A stretch of 56,188 nt of DNA from Gaiellasilicea sp035575835 (GTDB taxonomy: Bacteria > Actinomycetota > Thermoleophilia > Gaiellales > Gaiellaceae): positions 1-56,188 of the forward strand of contig DATLXM010000077.1 in NCBI GenBank assembly GCA_035575835.1, written 5' to 3'. Both the position numbers and the translations under genes were made by a program. The notes beneath the pieces are model-generated. The model did not search any database. It had not been told where the DNA came from and worked only from the letters and a program-made list of their open reading frames with translations. Shown here one piece after another: positions 43,110-53,202 of the stretch. The stretch's first letter is position 1; every line of letters starts with the position of its first letter.

Positions 43110-43891
43110 TCGCGCGCCAGAGCGGCCCCGCGCTCCCACGTCGGCTCCTGATCGGCGAGCGGCGGCAGCGGTGCGGTGCGATCCATCGTCGCGATGCGCA
43201 GGTACAACCGGAGCGCCTCGGCCTCAGCGGCGAACCGGCCGTCGGCGAGAGCCTCCTCGAGGCTGCCGTAGCTCCCGAGGAGGTCGGCGGCGGTCTTCGG
43301 CCCGACCCCGCGCGCCCCCGGGATCTTGTCGGAGGGATCGCCGCGGAGCGCGATGAAGTCGGGCACCTGGCGAGGCTCGACCCCGTAGCGTTCTCGAACC
43401 TCGGCCGGGCCGATGCGGGCGAGGGCGCCGCCGCCCTTCTGCGGTTGGAGGATCGTCGTTCGCTCGCTCGCGAGCTGGAACATGTCCCGGTCACCGCTCG
43501 CGACGAGGGTCGAGCCGCCCCGCCCCTCCTCCGACTCGACCGCTGCCGCCAGGAAGTCGTCGGCCTCGTAGCCGTCCCCTTTGGCGACCGCAAGCCCCAT
43601 CGCCTCGACGAGGCGCGGAGCGAGGTCGAGCTGCTCGAGCAGCTCCTGGTCGAACTCGCGCCCGCCCTGGTAGCTCTCGAGCGCCTCGTGCCGGTAGGTG
43701 GGAACGGTCAGGGTGTCCCAGGCGACGACGACCGCGCGCGGCGACTCCTCCTCCCAGAGGCGGACGAGCAGGTTTCCCACACCGGTCAGAAGCCCTGCCG
43801 GGCCTCCGTCCGAGCGCCGGATCGACTTCGGAAGCGCGTGGTACGAGCGGTGCGCGAACGAGTCGCCATCGACCGCGAGCAGAGGCTTCAT
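43058..43891 (-). CDS. 5'-3' exonuclease (PolI N-terminal domain-like)
   Basis: A 277-residue FEN/5'-nuclease domain without polymerase. N-terminal LLAVDGDSFAHRSYHAL, GYEADDFLAA, SGDRDMFQL and GDPSDKIPGARGVGPKTAADLL (helix-hairpin-helix) are conserved. The acidic residues bind two metals. Probably takes part in primer removal or repair. The ATG overlaps the stop of the PlsC gene by 4 bp. Confidence 0.93.
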   Translation of the reverse strand: MKPLLAVDGDSFAHRSYHALPKSIRRSDGGPAGLLTGVGNLLVRLWEEESPRAVVVAWDTLTVPTYRHEALESYQGGREFDQELLEQLDLAPRLVEAMGLAVAKGDGYEADDFLAAAVESEEGRGGSTLVASGDRDMFQLASERTTILQPQKGGGALARIGPAEVRERYGVEPRQVPDFIALRGDPSDKIPGARGVGPKTAADLLGSYGSLEEALADGRFAAEAEALRLYLRIATMDRTAPLPPLADQEPTWERGAALAREWGLGRLADRMELLSIA

Positions 43892-44502
43892 GCGGACTCC
43901 TCGAGCGCCCGGATCGCCTCCATCAGCCGCTCGGTCGCGACCTGCGGCGCGTCCTCGTCCTCCCGGATGTCGTCGAGCGGGATCGGGGCGCCGTAGGCGA
44001 CGCGGATCTGCGCGAGCTTGACGAGCCGGTCGGTGCCGACGACGGCGACCGGGATCAGCGGGACGCCGGCCTCGAGCGCGATCCGCGCAGCGCCGGTGTG
44101 CGCGCGAGCCTCGTACTTCTTGCGCAAGCCCTTCTTCCGCCGAGTTCCCTCCGGGAACATGACGACGATGTGCCCGGCGCGACAGAGCTCGGTCGCGACC
44201 CGGATCGCCTCGAGGTCACGCTCGCCCCGCCGGACCGGGAACGCCCCGCAGGCGGTGATGAACTGCTTCAGCGGCGTCCAGAAGAGCTCGGACTTGCCCA
44301 TGAAGCGGAGGTAGCGGCGTGGGTAGAGCGTCATCCCGAGTGGCCAGGGGTCGAAGTTCGAGTGATGGTTCGAGGCAAGGACGAACCCGCCCTGGGGCAC
44401 GTGCTCGCGCCCGCGCGTGCGGAGCCGGAAGACGAACTTGACGATCGGCCAGCTGAGGCCGCCGATCGCGAGGTAAGGCGGGCTCGGGCGCGGTGCGCTC
44501 AC
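43888..44502 (-). CDS. 1-acyl-glycerol-3-phosphate acyltransferase (PlsC-like)
   Basis: A 204-residue acyltransferase from GTG 44502. The H-x4-D motif is in SNHHSNFDPWPLG and the acceptor motif in VMFPEGTRRKKG. PVAVVGTDRL gives block IV. It transfers a fatty acyl group to lysophosphatidate or a related lipid. No strong membrane helix, so peripheral. The GTG overlaps the TGA of the alpha/beta hydrolase gene (GTGA), indicating coupling. Confidence 0.9.
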   Translation of the reverse strand: MSAPRPSPPYLAIGGLSWPIVKFVFRLRTRGREHVPQGGFVLASNHHSNFDPWPLGMTLYPRRYLRFMGKSELFWTPLKQFITACGAFPVRRGERDLEAIRVATELCRAGHIVVMFPEGTRRKKGLRKKYEARAHTGAARIALEAGVPLIPVAVVGTDRLVKLAQIRVAYGAPIPLDDIREDEDAPQVATERLMEAIRALEESA

Positions 44503-45380
44503 AGGCGCTCGAGCAGCCACTCGTTGATCCGCCTCACCGAGCGCGGTTGGGCGAGGGTCAGGTGCCCCTCGTCCTCCGAGAACCACGCCTCTGCCCCCGG
44601 GATCTGCGCGGCGAGCCAGTCGCCGTGCCCGCCCGGAACCATGAAGTCCTGCCGCCCCTGGACGACGAGCACCGGCGGCCCGATCTCTGCCGGCTCGAAG
44701 CCCCAGGGCCGCGTGAAGGCCAGATCGTCGTCCACCCACCGGTCGATGCCGTGGGCGAGCGCCCGCTTGAAGTTGCCGAGTAGGTACTCCCCGTAGGCAC
44801 CGTCGAGCACGGCCACATCCGGGGGGGAGAGGAGCGTGCTCATCGCGGCCACGAGCTCGTCGGTCGTCGTGGAGTCCATGCCCGAGGCCTCTGCCTCGAG
44901 GGCGGGCCTCAGCGTCTCCTCGCCCGCGAGCGAGGCGCCGAACTCCTGCACGTTCGCCTCGCCCATCCCGCCGAGCCAGTCGAGGCCCTCGGCACCGTGC
45001 GGAGCGATTCCGGCGACGCTGGCGACCGCGGCGATCCGATCCGGCAGCAGCGCTGCGCACGCGAGCGCATGCGGGCCTCCGCCCGAGAGGCCCCAGCTCG
45101 CACAGCGCTCGATTGCGAGCGCGTCGAGGATCGCCGCGGCTTCCTCAGCGGCGGCGGCGACGTCGCGGCCGCGGTTTCGTGACGATTCGCCGTAGCCGAC
45201 TCGATCCCACGAGACCAGCCGGACCTTCTGCTCGGCCGCAAGCCGGTCGTCCGGTTCGGACGGGGCTTCGCTCGACGGAGTTCCGTGGTGGTAGAGAATC
45301 GGCGCGCCCCCGGGATCGCCGGCCTCGTAGACCGTGAGCGAGCGGCCACCGGCAACGTCGATGCGCGTCGTCGAGACCAT
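44499..45380 (-). CDS. Alpha/beta hydrolase
   Basis: A 293-residue hydrolase. The oxyanion region is LYHHGTPSS, the nucleophile elbow GLSGGGPHAL, the acid Asp in VVQGRQDFMVP and the His in EDEGHLTL. Substrate unknown; similar proteins are esterases or prolyl-aminopeptidase-like. It is the first gene of a four-gene run (hydrolase, PlsC, exonuclease, HDAC) with overlapping ends, divergent from topA. Confidence 0.88.
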   Translation of the reverse strand: MVSTTRIDVAGGRSLTVYEAGDPGGAPILYHHGTPSSEAPSEPDDRLAAEQKVRLVSWDRVGYGESSRNRGRDVAAAAEEAAAILDALAIERCASWGLSGGGPHALACAALLPDRIAAVASVAGIAPHGAEGLDWLGGMGEANVQEFGASLAGEETLRPALEAEASGMDSTTTDELVAAMSTLLSPPDVAVLDGAYGEYLLGNFKRALAHGIDRWVDDDLAFTRPWGFEPAEIGPPVLVVQGRQDFMVPGGHGDWLAAQIPGAEAWFSEDEGHLTLAQPRSVRRINEWLLERL

Positions 45381-45446
45381 CCCTCGACTCTACGGGAGCG
45401 GGCCGGCCGAGCGGGATCGACCAATCCCAGCGCTATCGTGTCGCGC

Positions 45447-48044
45447 GTGGCAGCAACCAAGCAGAGCGGCGGTACGCGCCGGCTCGTGATCGTCGAGTCG
45501 CCGGCCAAGGCGAAGACGATCGCCGGCTATCTCGGTTCGGGCTACGTCGTCGAGTCGAGCATCGGGCACATTCGCGACCTCCCGAACCGCGCCTCGGAGA
45601 TCCCCGAGAAGCTGAAGAAGGAGCCCTGGGCCCGCCTCGGTGTCGACGTCGACCACGACTTCGAGCCGATCTACGTCGTCGACGCGGACAAGAAGCAGCG
45701 CGTCGCCGATCTCAAGCGCAAGCTCAAGGACGTCGACGAGCTCTACCTCGCGACGGACGAGGATCGCGAGGGCGAGGCAATCGCCTGGCACCTGCTCGAG
45801 GTCCTGCAGCCGAAGATCCCGGTGCGCCGGATGGTCTTCCACGAGATCACGAAGGACGCGATCGACCGCGCGCTCGGCGAGACGCGCGACGTCGACAAGC
45901 GGCTCGTGGACGCGCAGGAGACGCGCCGGATCCTCGATCGCCTCTACGGCTACGAAGTCTCGCCCGTCCTCTGGAAGAAGGTCATGCAGGGCCTCTCGGC
46001 AGGACGGGTTCAGTCGGTCGCCGTGCGGCTCGTCGTCGAGCGGGAGCGCGAGCGTCGCGCCTTCGTCTCCGCCGCCTACTGGGACGTGAAGGGGCTCTTC
46101 GATCCCGGCACGTTCGAGGCCCGGCTCGTCGCCGTCGACGGCAAGCGCGTCGCCCAGGGCCGCGACTTCGCCCGGGACGGGACGCTGAAGCCGAAGGACG
46201 CCGTCATCCTCGACGAGGCAGGAGCGCGCGGTCTCGCCGAGACCTTCGCCGCCTCGACCTTCGCTATCCGCTCGGCCGAGGAGAAGCCGTACACACGCCG
46301 GCCCGCCGCGCCGTTCATGACCTCGACCCTGCAACAGGAGGCGAGCCGCAAGCTCCGCTTCTCCGCGCAGACGACCATGCGCGTCGCCCAGCGCCTCTAC
46401 GAGAACGGCTACATCACTTACATGCGTACGGACTCGACGACGCTGTCGGAGTCCGCCCTGAAGGCCGCACGCAGCCAGGCCCGTGAGCTCTACGGCGCCG
46501 AGTCCGTACCGGACGCGCCGCGCCAGTACACGCGCAAGGTGAAGAACGCCCAGGAGGCGCACGAGGCGATCCGCCCGGCGGGCGACACCTTCCGGCTGCC
46601 GAAGCAGGTCGCCGGCGAGCTGAACCGCGACGAGCTCGCGCTCTACGAGCTGGTCTGGAAGCGCACCGTCGCCTCCCAGATGGCCGACGCGCGCGGGGTC
46701 ACGCTTTCGCTCCGCCTCGGTGCCACCGAGAACGGGACGGATGTCGAGTTCGGCGCCTCCGGAACTGCGATCACCTTCCGCGGCTTCCTCGCCGCCTACG
46801 AGGAAAGCCGCGACGACGAGGCCCTTGCCGAGAAGGAGGACGAGCGGCCGCTGCCACATCTCGCGGTCGGCGACACGCTCGCCGCGAAGAACCTCGAGCC
46901 TGAGGGCCACGCGACCACGCCGCCCGCGCGGTACACGGAGGCCAGCCTCGTCCAGGCGCTCGAGGAGCGCGGGATCGGTCGCCCGTCGACCTACGCGTCG
47001 ATCATGGGCACCATTCTCGACCGCGGCTACGTCTTCAAGCGCGGAACGGCGATGGTTCCGTCATTCCTCGCCTTCGCGGTGATCAGCCTGCTCGAACAGC
47101 ACTTCGCGCAGCTCGTCGACTACCAGTTCACGGCGCGCATGGAGGACGACCTCGACCGGATCGCGTCCGGTGACGAGGCCCGGATCGACTGGCTGCGCAG
47201 CTTCTACTTCGGCCACGCGGACGACGTGGGTCTCAAGGCGCTCGTCTCCGACATCAGCGAGATCGACGCGCGGGCCGTGAACACGCTCGCGATCGGTGAG
47301 GGGATCGATCTCCGCGTCGGCCGCTACGGGCCCTACGTCGAGCGGGGCGAGGAGCGCGCGAGCGTCCCCGAAGACATGGCTCCCGACGAGCTGACGGTCG
47401 AAAAGGCCGAGGAGCTCCTCTCCGCGCCGAGCGGAGACCGCTCGCTGGGGAACCACCCGGAGTGGGAGCGCGAGATCGTGGCGCGCAACGGCCGCTATGG
47501 CCCCTATGTGACCGAGGTGCTCGAGGAAGGCTCGAAGGAGAAGCCCCGGACCTCGTCGCTCTTCAAGACGATGTCGCCGGACACCGTGACGCTCGAGGAC
47601 GCCGTTCGGCTCCTCTCGCTCCCCCGCGTGCTCGGGGCAGACCCGAGCGACGGCGAGGAGATCACCGCCCAGAACGGCCGCTACGGCCCGTACGTCAAGA
47701 AGGGCACCGACTCCCGCTCGCTCGAGGCCGAGGAGCAACTCCTGACGGTCACGCTCGATGATGCCCTCGCCCTGCTCGCCCAGCCGAAGCAGCGGCGCGG
47801 CCGGGGAGAGGCGAAGCCGCCGCTGAAGGTGCTCGGCGCCGACCCCGTCTCCGGCAAGGCGATGGTCGTCAAGGAGGGACGCTTCGGCCCGTACGTGACC
47901 GACGGCGAGACGAACGCGAGCCTACGCAAGGGCGATGATCCCGAGTCGCTCACCGAGGAACGCGCATCCGAGCTCCTCGCCGACCGCCGCTCGCGCGGCC
48001 CCGCTCCGAAGAAGAAGACACGAACGCGCCGCTCTGCTGCGTAA
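45447..48044 (+). CDS. topA: DNA topoisomerase I
   Basis: An 865-residue type IA topoisomerase that relaxes negative supercoils. Toprim domain: LVIVESPAKAKTIAGYL and ATDEDREGEAIAWHL. The catalytic Tyr325 is in YITYMRTDS. The C-terminal part lacks Cys zinc fingers and instead has four repeats with G-R-Y/F-G-P-Y-V, as in actinobacteria. It ends in a Lys/Arg-rich tail. Start GTG 45447; GTG 45438 is an alternative. Confidence 0.96.
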   Translation: MAATKQSGGTRRLVIVESPAKAKTIAGYLGSGYVVESSIGHIRDLPNRASEIPEKLKKEPWARLGVDVDHDFEPIYVVDADKKQRVADLKRKLKDVDELYLATDEDREGEAIAWHLLEVLQPKIPVRRMVFHEITKDAIDRALGETRDVDKRLVDAQETRRILDRLYGYEVSPVLWKKVMQGLSAGRVQSVAVRLVVERERERRAFVSAAYWDVKGLFDPGTFEARLVAVDGKRVAQGRDFARDGTLKPKDAVILDEAGARGLAETFAASTFAIRSAEEKPYTRRPAAPFMTSTLQQEASRKLRFSAQTTMRVAQRLYENGYITYMRTDSTTLSESALKAARSQARELYGAESVPDAPRQYTRKVKNAQEAHEAIRPAGDTFRLPKQVAGELNRDELALYELVWKRTVASQMADARGVTLSLRLGATENGTDVEFGASGTAITFRGFLAAYEESRDDEALAEKEDERPLPHLAVGDTLAAKNLEPEGHATTPPARYTEASLVQALEERGIGRPSTYASIMGTILDRGYVFKRGTAMVPSFLAFAVISLLEQHFAQLVDYQFTARMEDDLDRIASGDEARIDWLRSFYFGHADDVGLKALVSDISEIDARAVNTLAIGEGIDLRVGRYGPYVERGEERASVPEDMAPDELTVEKAEELLSAPSGDRSLGNHPEWEREIVARNGRYGPYVTEVLEEGSKEKPRTSSLFKTMSPDTVTLEDAVRLLSLPRVLGADPSDGEEITAQNGRYGPYVKKGTDSRSLEAEEQLLTVTLDDALALLAQPKQRRGRGEAKPPLKVLGADPVSGKAMVVKEGRFGPYVTDGETNASLRKGDDPESLTEERASELLADRRSRGPAPKKKTRTRRSAA

Positions 48045-48293
48045 CTGCGTCAGGAGTGCAAACTTTCGGTGCCAACAGGCGTGCTGAGTAGCGACGGTGC
48101 ACCCAGGCGCGCTAGCCTCAAACGCGAAAACCGATCTGTGCCCCTCACCGGAATATCCAGAAAGCCCTGCACGTTCGAGCTTGTGACACCTGACCCGCGC
48201 CGGTACCCCTGGCAAAGGCAGGAAAAAGCTCTTATGGTGGGTAAGTTTGTTGCTACCCCGCGGCGAAGTACGCGAAAGGACTGACGTTTCGCT

Positions 48294-49415
48294 TTGACGC
48301 AGAATCAGCTGAACGAACTGATCGAATCGGACCAGGTCAAGGCGCTCGTCGAGCGCTCCGAGGAGCGAGGCTACATCGAGCCGATCGAGCTCGAAGCGTT
48401 CGTCCTCGAGCACGACCTGAACGACGAGGAGACCGAGCAGCTCACCCGCGAGCTCGAGACCCAGGGCCTCGAAGTAGGCCCGCCGAAGGACAAGGCGGCC
48501 AAGGCCACGGCCGCCCAGTCGAAGGACGTCGAAGAGGACGACGACGAGAAGGAGGAGGAGAAGGAGAAGGCGTTCGTCGCGCAGGCCTCGGTTGCGACCG
48601 GCGCCGCAGACAGCCTGCAGCTCTTCCTCGCCGACGTCGGCCGCCACAAGCTCCTGACCGCGCACGACGAGGTCGTGCTCGCGAAGGCGATCGAGCGCGG
48701 CGACCCCGTTGCGAAGCGGCGGATGATCGAGTCGAACCTGCGGCTCGTCGTCTCGATCGCGAAGGGCTATCGCGGGCTCGGCGTTCCGTTCCTGGATCTG
48801 ATCCAGGAGGGCACCCTCGGGCTCAACCGCGCGGTCGAGAAGTTCGACTGGCGCCGCGGCTTCAAGTTCTCCACGTACGCGACCTGGTGGATCCGCCAGT
48901 CCGTGCAGCGCGCGGTTGCGAACCACGCCCGCACGATCCGCGTCCCCGTGCACGTCGTCGAGCGCCAGCAGAAGCTGACGCGCGCGGCGCGCCGGCTCGA
49001 GGTCGAGCTCGGCCGCGAGGCGACGAAGCTCGAGCTCGCGGAGGCGACGGGACTGCCGATCCAGCACGTCGAAGAGGCGCTCGGCGCCGCGCACGCGTCC
49101 GTCTCGCTGAACCAGACGGTCGGCGCCGACGACGAGGGCGAGCTCGGCGACCTCTTCGCCGACCGCGAGGCGGCCGACCCGTTCGAGGAGGCCGAGGAGT
49201 CGCTGCGCAAGCAGGGAGTCCGCCGGGCTCTCGACGCTCTTCCGGAGCGCGAGCGGCGGATCCTCGAGCTGCGCTTCGGCTTCGAGGGCGAGCCCTGGAC
49301 GCTCGAGGCGATCGGGCACGAGCTCGATCTGACTCGGGAGCGCGTCCGTCAGCTCGAGGGCCAGGCGCTCTCGCGGCTCGCGGCGCTGCGCGATCTCGCC
49401 TCGCTCGCGGCCTAG
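48294..49415 (+). CDS. Principal sigma-70-type RNA polymerase sigma factor
   Basis: A 373-residue group 1/2 sigma factor from TTG 48294. Region 1.1-like residues 5-60 are followed by a Glu/Lys-rich linker (EEDDDEKEEEKEK). Region 2 includes RMIESNLRLVVSIAKGYRGLGVPFLDLIQEGTLGLNRAVEKFDWRRGFKFSTYATWWIRQ. Regions 3 and 4 end with the helix-turn-helix LEAIGHELDLTRERVRQLEGQALSRL. The conserved 2.4 region and region 1.1 suggest the housekeeping sigma (RpoD/SigA). The 249-bp upstream gap has a possible promoter (CTGGCA, 18 bp, TATGGT, 48212-48241). Confidence 0.92.
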   Translation: MTQNQLNELIESDQVKALVERSEERGYIEPIELEAFVLEHDLNDEETEQLTRELETQGLEVGPPKDKAAKATAAQSKDVEEDDDEKEEEKEKAFVAQASVATGAADSLQLFLADVGRHKLLTAHDEVVLAKAIERGDPVAKRRMIESNLRLVVSIAKGYRGLGVPFLDLIQEGTLGLNRAVEKFDWRRGFKFSTYATWWIRQSVQRAVANHARTIRVPVHVVERQQKLTRAARRLEVELGREATKLELAEATGLPIQHVEEALGAAHASVSLNQTVGADDEGELGDLFADREAADPFEEAEESLRKQGVRRALDALPERERRILELRFGFEGEPWTLEAIGHELDLTRERVRQLEGQALSRLAALRDLASLAA

Positions 49416-49439
49416 CGCCGGGCGACGAAAACACGGTTC

Positions 49440-49467
49440 GGGAGCGGCGGCGGAGCCCGCCGCTCCC
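49440..49467 (+). terminator. Terminator hairpin after the sigma factor gene
   Basis: GGGAGCGGCGG and CCGCCGCTCCC form a perfect 11-bp stem with a 6-base loop, 24 bp after the stop, followed by GCTTGTCC. Confidence 0.8.
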
Positions 49468-49544
49468 GCTTGTCCGCTTGCCGCCAACCTCCGGCTCCGG
49501 AATACTCACGTTTCACACGAGTTGATTCAGCGAAAGGGGACACC

Positions 49545-51257
49545 TTGAGGTCGAAGTGGCACTGGATGCTACTGCTCCTCGTAGCGGGCGTACTCGCCCT
49601 GGCGGGATGCGGCGGCAACGATGACGATGAAGGAACGGCAGGCGGCACGACCGCGGCCGACACGAGCGGTGGCGACGAGGGAGCATCGGGCGGGACACTG
49701 GTCTTCGCAGGCGCTTCCGACCCGGTCTCGCTCGATCCGGCACTCGTCAGTGACGGCGAGTCGATCCGCCCGATCACCCAGATCTTCGAGACGCTCGTCG
49801 CGCTCGAGCCGGGTGGGACGGATCTCGTCCCCGGCCTGGCGGAGAGCTGGGAGGTCTCGGAGGACGCGATGACGATCACCTTCACGCTGCGTGATGGGGT
49901 CACCTTCACGGACGGGACACCGTTCAACGGCGAGGCGGTCTGCTTCAACTTCGACCGTTGGTACAACTTCACGGGCCCGGCGCAGAGCGCCAGCGCCTCG
50001 TACTACTGGCAGGCCACGTTCGGCGGCTACGCCACGAACAGCGCAGAGAACGAGGGACTCGGCGACAGCCTCTTCGCAAGCTGCGAGGCGACCGACGAGA
50101 CCACGGCCGTGATCAACCTGACGAAGCCGTCCGCTTCGGTGCTCGGCGCCATGGCGCTGCAGGCGTTCGCGATGGCGAGCCCGAAGGCACTCGAGGAGTT
50201 CAAGGCCGACGAAGGCACCCTCGACGAGGAGACCGGCTTCAAGCCGACCGGCACGTTCGGGACGCAGAACCCCGTCGGCACCGGCCCGTTCAAGCTCGAG
50301 TCGTGGGACATCGGCAACAAGCTGACCCTCGTCCGCAACGACGACTACTGGGGCGAGAAGGCCAAGCTCGACACCCTGATCATCCGCCCGATCGGCGACA
50401 ACGCTGCGCGGCTGCAGGCACTGCAGACGGGTGAGATCCAGGGATACGACCTGGTCGAGCCGCAGGACGTGCCGACGATCGAAGGCGACTCGGAGCTCCA
50501 GGTGCTGGAGCGGCCGGCCTTCAACGTCGCCTACGTGACGATCAACCACAAGGTCAAGCCGTTCGATCAGCTCGAGGTCCGGCAGGCAGTCGCCTACGGT
50601 CTCGACCGGCAGGCAGTGGTGGACAACTTCTACGGCGGGCGCGGTGAGGTGGCGAAGGAGTTCATGCCGCCGAGCCTCCCCGGCTATGCCGACGACGTGA
50701 CGGAGTACCCGTACGACCCGGAGAAGGCCAAGAGCCTGCTCGAGGAAGCCGGGCTGACGCTGCCGGTCGAGGTCGAGTTCTGGTACCCGACCGACGTCTC
50801 ACGGCCGTACATGCCCGATCCGAAGCGGAACTTCGAGGCCTTCGCAGCCAGCCTGAACAAGTCTGGCTTCAAGGTGATTCCGAAGAGCGCCCCGTGGAAC
50901 CCCGACTACCTCGGGCGGGTGGACACCGGCAAGGCGGGTGCCCTGAACCTGATCGGGTGGACGGGCGACTACGCCGATGCTGACAACTTCATCGGCGTGT
51001 TCTTCCAGGGCCAGAAGCCGCAGTGGGGCTTCGACAACCCGGAGCTGTTCAGCGCGCTCGACGCGGCCGAGGTAGAGCCTGACGTCGACGCCCGGAACGC
51101 GCTCTACGAGGACGTCAACCGGCAGATCATGGAGTTCCTGCCGGGCGTCCCGTACGCCCACTCGAAGCCGGCGCTCGCCTTCGCGGCGAACGTGAAGGGC
51201 TTCGAGCCGAGCCCGACGACGAACGAGTCGTTCGCCTCGGTATCGATCGAGGAGTAG
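49545..51257 (+). CDS. ABC transporter substrate-binding lipoprotein (peptide/opine/nickel family)
   Basis: A 570-residue family 5 solute-binding protein from TTG 49545, with an AAGGGG site 5 bases upstream. Signal peptide and lipobox LALAGC (Cys22) anchor it outside the membrane. A Gly/Thr/Asp-rich linker follows. The fold marks are LVFAGASDPVSLDPAL, ESWEVSEDAMTITFTLRDGVTFTDGTPFN, NPVGTGPFKLESWD and QLEVRQAVAYGLDRQAVV. It captures peptides or similar ligands for the permease genes that follow. Confidence 0.93.
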   Translation: MRSKWHWMLLLLVAGVLALAGCGGNDDDEGTAGGTTAADTSGGDEGASGGTLVFAGASDPVSLDPALVSDGESIRPITQIFETLVALEPGGTDLVPGLAESWEVSEDAMTITFTLRDGVTFTDGTPFNGEAVCFNFDRWYNFTGPAQSASASYYWQATFGGYATNSAENEGLGDSLFASCEATDETTAVINLTKPSASVLGAMALQAFAMASPKALEEFKADEGTLDEETGFKPTGTFGTQNPVGTGPFKLESWDIGNKLTLVRNDDYWGEKAKLDTLIIRPIGDNAARLQALQTGEIQGYDLVEPQDVPTIEGDSELQVLERPAFNVAYVTINHKVKPFDQLEVRQAVAYGLDRQAVVDNFYGGRGEVAKEFMPPSLPGYADDVTEYPYDPEKAKSLLEEAGLTLPVEVEFWYPTDVSRPYMPDPKRNFEAFAASLNKSGFKVIPKSAPWNPDYLGRVDTGKAGALNLIGWTGDYADADNFIGVFFQGQKPQWGFDNPELFSALDAAEVEPDVDARNALYEDVNRQIMEFLPGVPYAHSKPALAFAANVKGFEPSPTTNESFASVSIEE

Positions 51258-51288
51258 AGAAGGTACGAGCTAGAGTCCGGCGGGCGAC

Positions 51289-52293
51289 ATGTTGCGATTC
51301 GTCGTCCGCCGGCTCTTGCTTCTCGTCCCGATCCTGCTCGGGCTCTCGATCCTCGTCTTCGGCTGGATCAGGGCGCTCCCCGGCGGCCCCGCCGAGGCGC
51401 TTCTCGGGGAACGCGCGACGGCCGCCTCGATCGCACAGATCGAGAAGCAGTACGGCCTCGACAAGCCGATCTACGTCCAGTACGGCACCTACCTGAAGAC
51501 AGTCGTGACCGGTGACCTCGGCAGCAGCATCAGGACGCGCCAGCCGGTCGTGGAGGAGATCAAGCGCCGCTTCCCGGCCACGGTGGAGCTCGCGTTCGCG
51601 GCCGGGCTCTTGTCGATCATCTTCGGCATTCCCCTCGGCTTCTTCGCGGCGAAACGCTACGGAGGGTTCCTCGACCACGCGAGCCTCGTGGGCTCGCTGC
51701 TCGGGATCTCGATCCCCGTCTTCTTCCTCGGGATCGTGCTCAAGTACATCTTCTCGGTCAAGCTCGGACTGCTCCCGACCGTGGGCAGGATCTCCGTCCT
51801 GATCGACGTCGAGACGCCCACGAACTTCTACATCCTCGACTCGATCATCGCCCTGAACGGAGAGGCGCTCTGGGATGTGCTCAAGCACCTCCTCCTCCCC
51901 GCGATCGCGCTCGGCTCGATCCCGCTCGCGATCATTGCGCGGATCACGCGCGCGGCCGTCCTCGACGTCCAGAACGAGGACTACGTCCGTACGGCTCGCG
52001 CCAAGGGCGTCTCGCCCGGGATCGTCGACCGGCGCCACGTGCTCCGGAACGCGCTCCTCCCGATCACCACGATCATCGGCCTCCAGGTGGGGCTGCTCCT
52101 CTCGGGCGCCGTCCTCACCGAAACCGTCTTCGCCTTCCCTGGGATGGGCACGCTCCTCGTGGACGCGATCGACAACCGCGACTTCCCCGTGCTCCAGGGA
52201 GGCATCCTCTTCCTCGCCGTGATCTTCGTCTTCGTCAACCTGCTAGTCGACCTCTCCTATGCCGTGATCAACCCGCGGATCAGGCTCAGCTAG
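51289..52293 (+). CDS. ABC transporter permease, DppB type
   Basis: A 334-residue inner-membrane subunit with six or so helices (LLLLVPILLGLSILVFGWIRALPGGP at the N-terminus). The EAA loop, for ATPase contact, is near DYVRTARAKGVSPGIVDRRHVLRNALLPI. The tail ends LLVDLSYAVINPRIR, the family signature. Its stop directly abuts the next ATG. Confidence 0.94.
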   Translation: MLRFVVRRLLLLVPILLGLSILVFGWIRALPGGPAEALLGERATAASIAQIEKQYGLDKPIYVQYGTYLKTVVTGDLGSSIRTRQPVVEEIKRRFPATVELAFAAGLLSIIFGIPLGFFAAKRYGGFLDHASLVGSLLGISIPVFFLGIVLKYIFSVKLGLLPTVGRISVLIDVETPTNFYILDSIIALNGEALWDVLKHLLLPAIALGSIPLAIIARITRAAVLDVQNEDYVRTARAKGVSPGIVDRRHVLRNALLPITTIIGLQVGLLLSGAVLTETVFAFPGMGTLLVDAIDNRDFPVLQGGILFLAVIFVFVNLLVDLSYAVINPRIRLS

Positions 52294-53202
52294 ATGTCCC
52301 TCGCCGAACTCGAAGCGAGGGAGATCGAGCTAGAGGCGCCGAGCGGCCTCTGGCGCGAGGCCTGGGGGCGCTTGCGCAAGAACCCCGGAGCGCTGATCGG
52401 CTTCGCGCTCGTCTCGCTCTTCGTGCTGGTGGCGATCTTCGCCCCGTTCCTCGCGCCCACCGAGCCGCGGGAGCCGCACCTCGAGCTGCTCCGGAACGGA
52501 TGCTGCCCCGGTCCGTCGAGTGAGTACCTTCTCGGCGTCGACGAGCTCGGCCGCGACCTGCTCTCGCGGATCATGTACGGCGCCCGCTACTCGCTCCTGA
52601 TCGGCGTCGTCTCCGTCACCGTCGGGCTCTCGATCGGCCTCGTCCTCGGCGCGATCGCCGGCTACCTCGGCGGGATCGCCGACACGATCATCTCCCGGGC
52701 GATGGACATCATGCTCTCGATCCCCGGCCTCCTCCTCGCGATTGGGCTCGTGGCACTCCTCGGCCCCGGGATCTGGCAGATCATGATCGCCGTCGGAATC
52801 GTCAACGTGCCGGTCTTCACGAGGCTCCTGCGCGGCTCGGTGATTGCCCAGCGGGAGAACGACTTCGTGCTCGCCGCGCGTTCGGTCGGCGTCCCGCGCC
52901 GGAAGATCCTCGCCTCGCACATCCTTCCGAACGCGATCTCCCCCGTGATCGTGCAGGGCACGCTCGCGCTCGCGACGGCGATCATCGACGTCGCCGGGCT
53001 CGGCTTCCTCGGCCTCGGGCCGCAGGATCCGTCCACGCCCGAGTGGGGAACGATGCTGACCGGCACGGTCCGGTTCCTCCAGACCGCGCCGCACCTCGCG
53101 ATCTTCCCGGGAATCGCGATCGTGATCAGCGTGCTCGGCTTCAACCTGATCGGCGACGGCCTCCGCGAGGCACTCGACCCCAAGTTGCGTGGGCGTGGCT
53201 AG
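52294..53202 (+). CDS. ABC transporter permease, DppC type
   Basis: A 302-residue permease. The N-terminal RKNPGALIGFALVSLFVLVAIFAPFLAP is the conserved first helix, then YLLGVDELGRDLLSRIMYGARYSLLIG. The EAA loop is in FVLAARSVGVPRRKILASHILPNAISPV. The C-terminus is FNLIGDGLREALDPKLRG. It overlaps the ATPase gene by 14 bp. Confidence 0.94.
   Translation: MSLAELEAREIELEAPSGLWREAWGRLRKNPGALIGFALVSLFVLVAIFAPFLAPTEPREPHLELLRNGCCPGPSSEYLLGVDELGRDLLSRIMYGARYSLLIGVVSVTVGLSIGLVLGAIAGYLGGIADTIISRAMDIMLSIPGLLLAIGLVALLGPGIWQIMIAVGIVNVPVFTRLLRGSVIAQRENDFVLAARSVGVPRRKILASHILPNAISPVIVQGTLALATAIIDVAGLGFLGLGPQDPSTPEWGTMLTGTVRFLQTAPHLAIFPGIAIVISVLGFNLIGDGLREALDPKLRGRG

Noticed and set aside
48045..48293. Short open frame upstream of the sigma factor gene
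   Set aside because: No good start signal, no protein-like pattern, and the region more likely holds the sigma gene promoter and leader.
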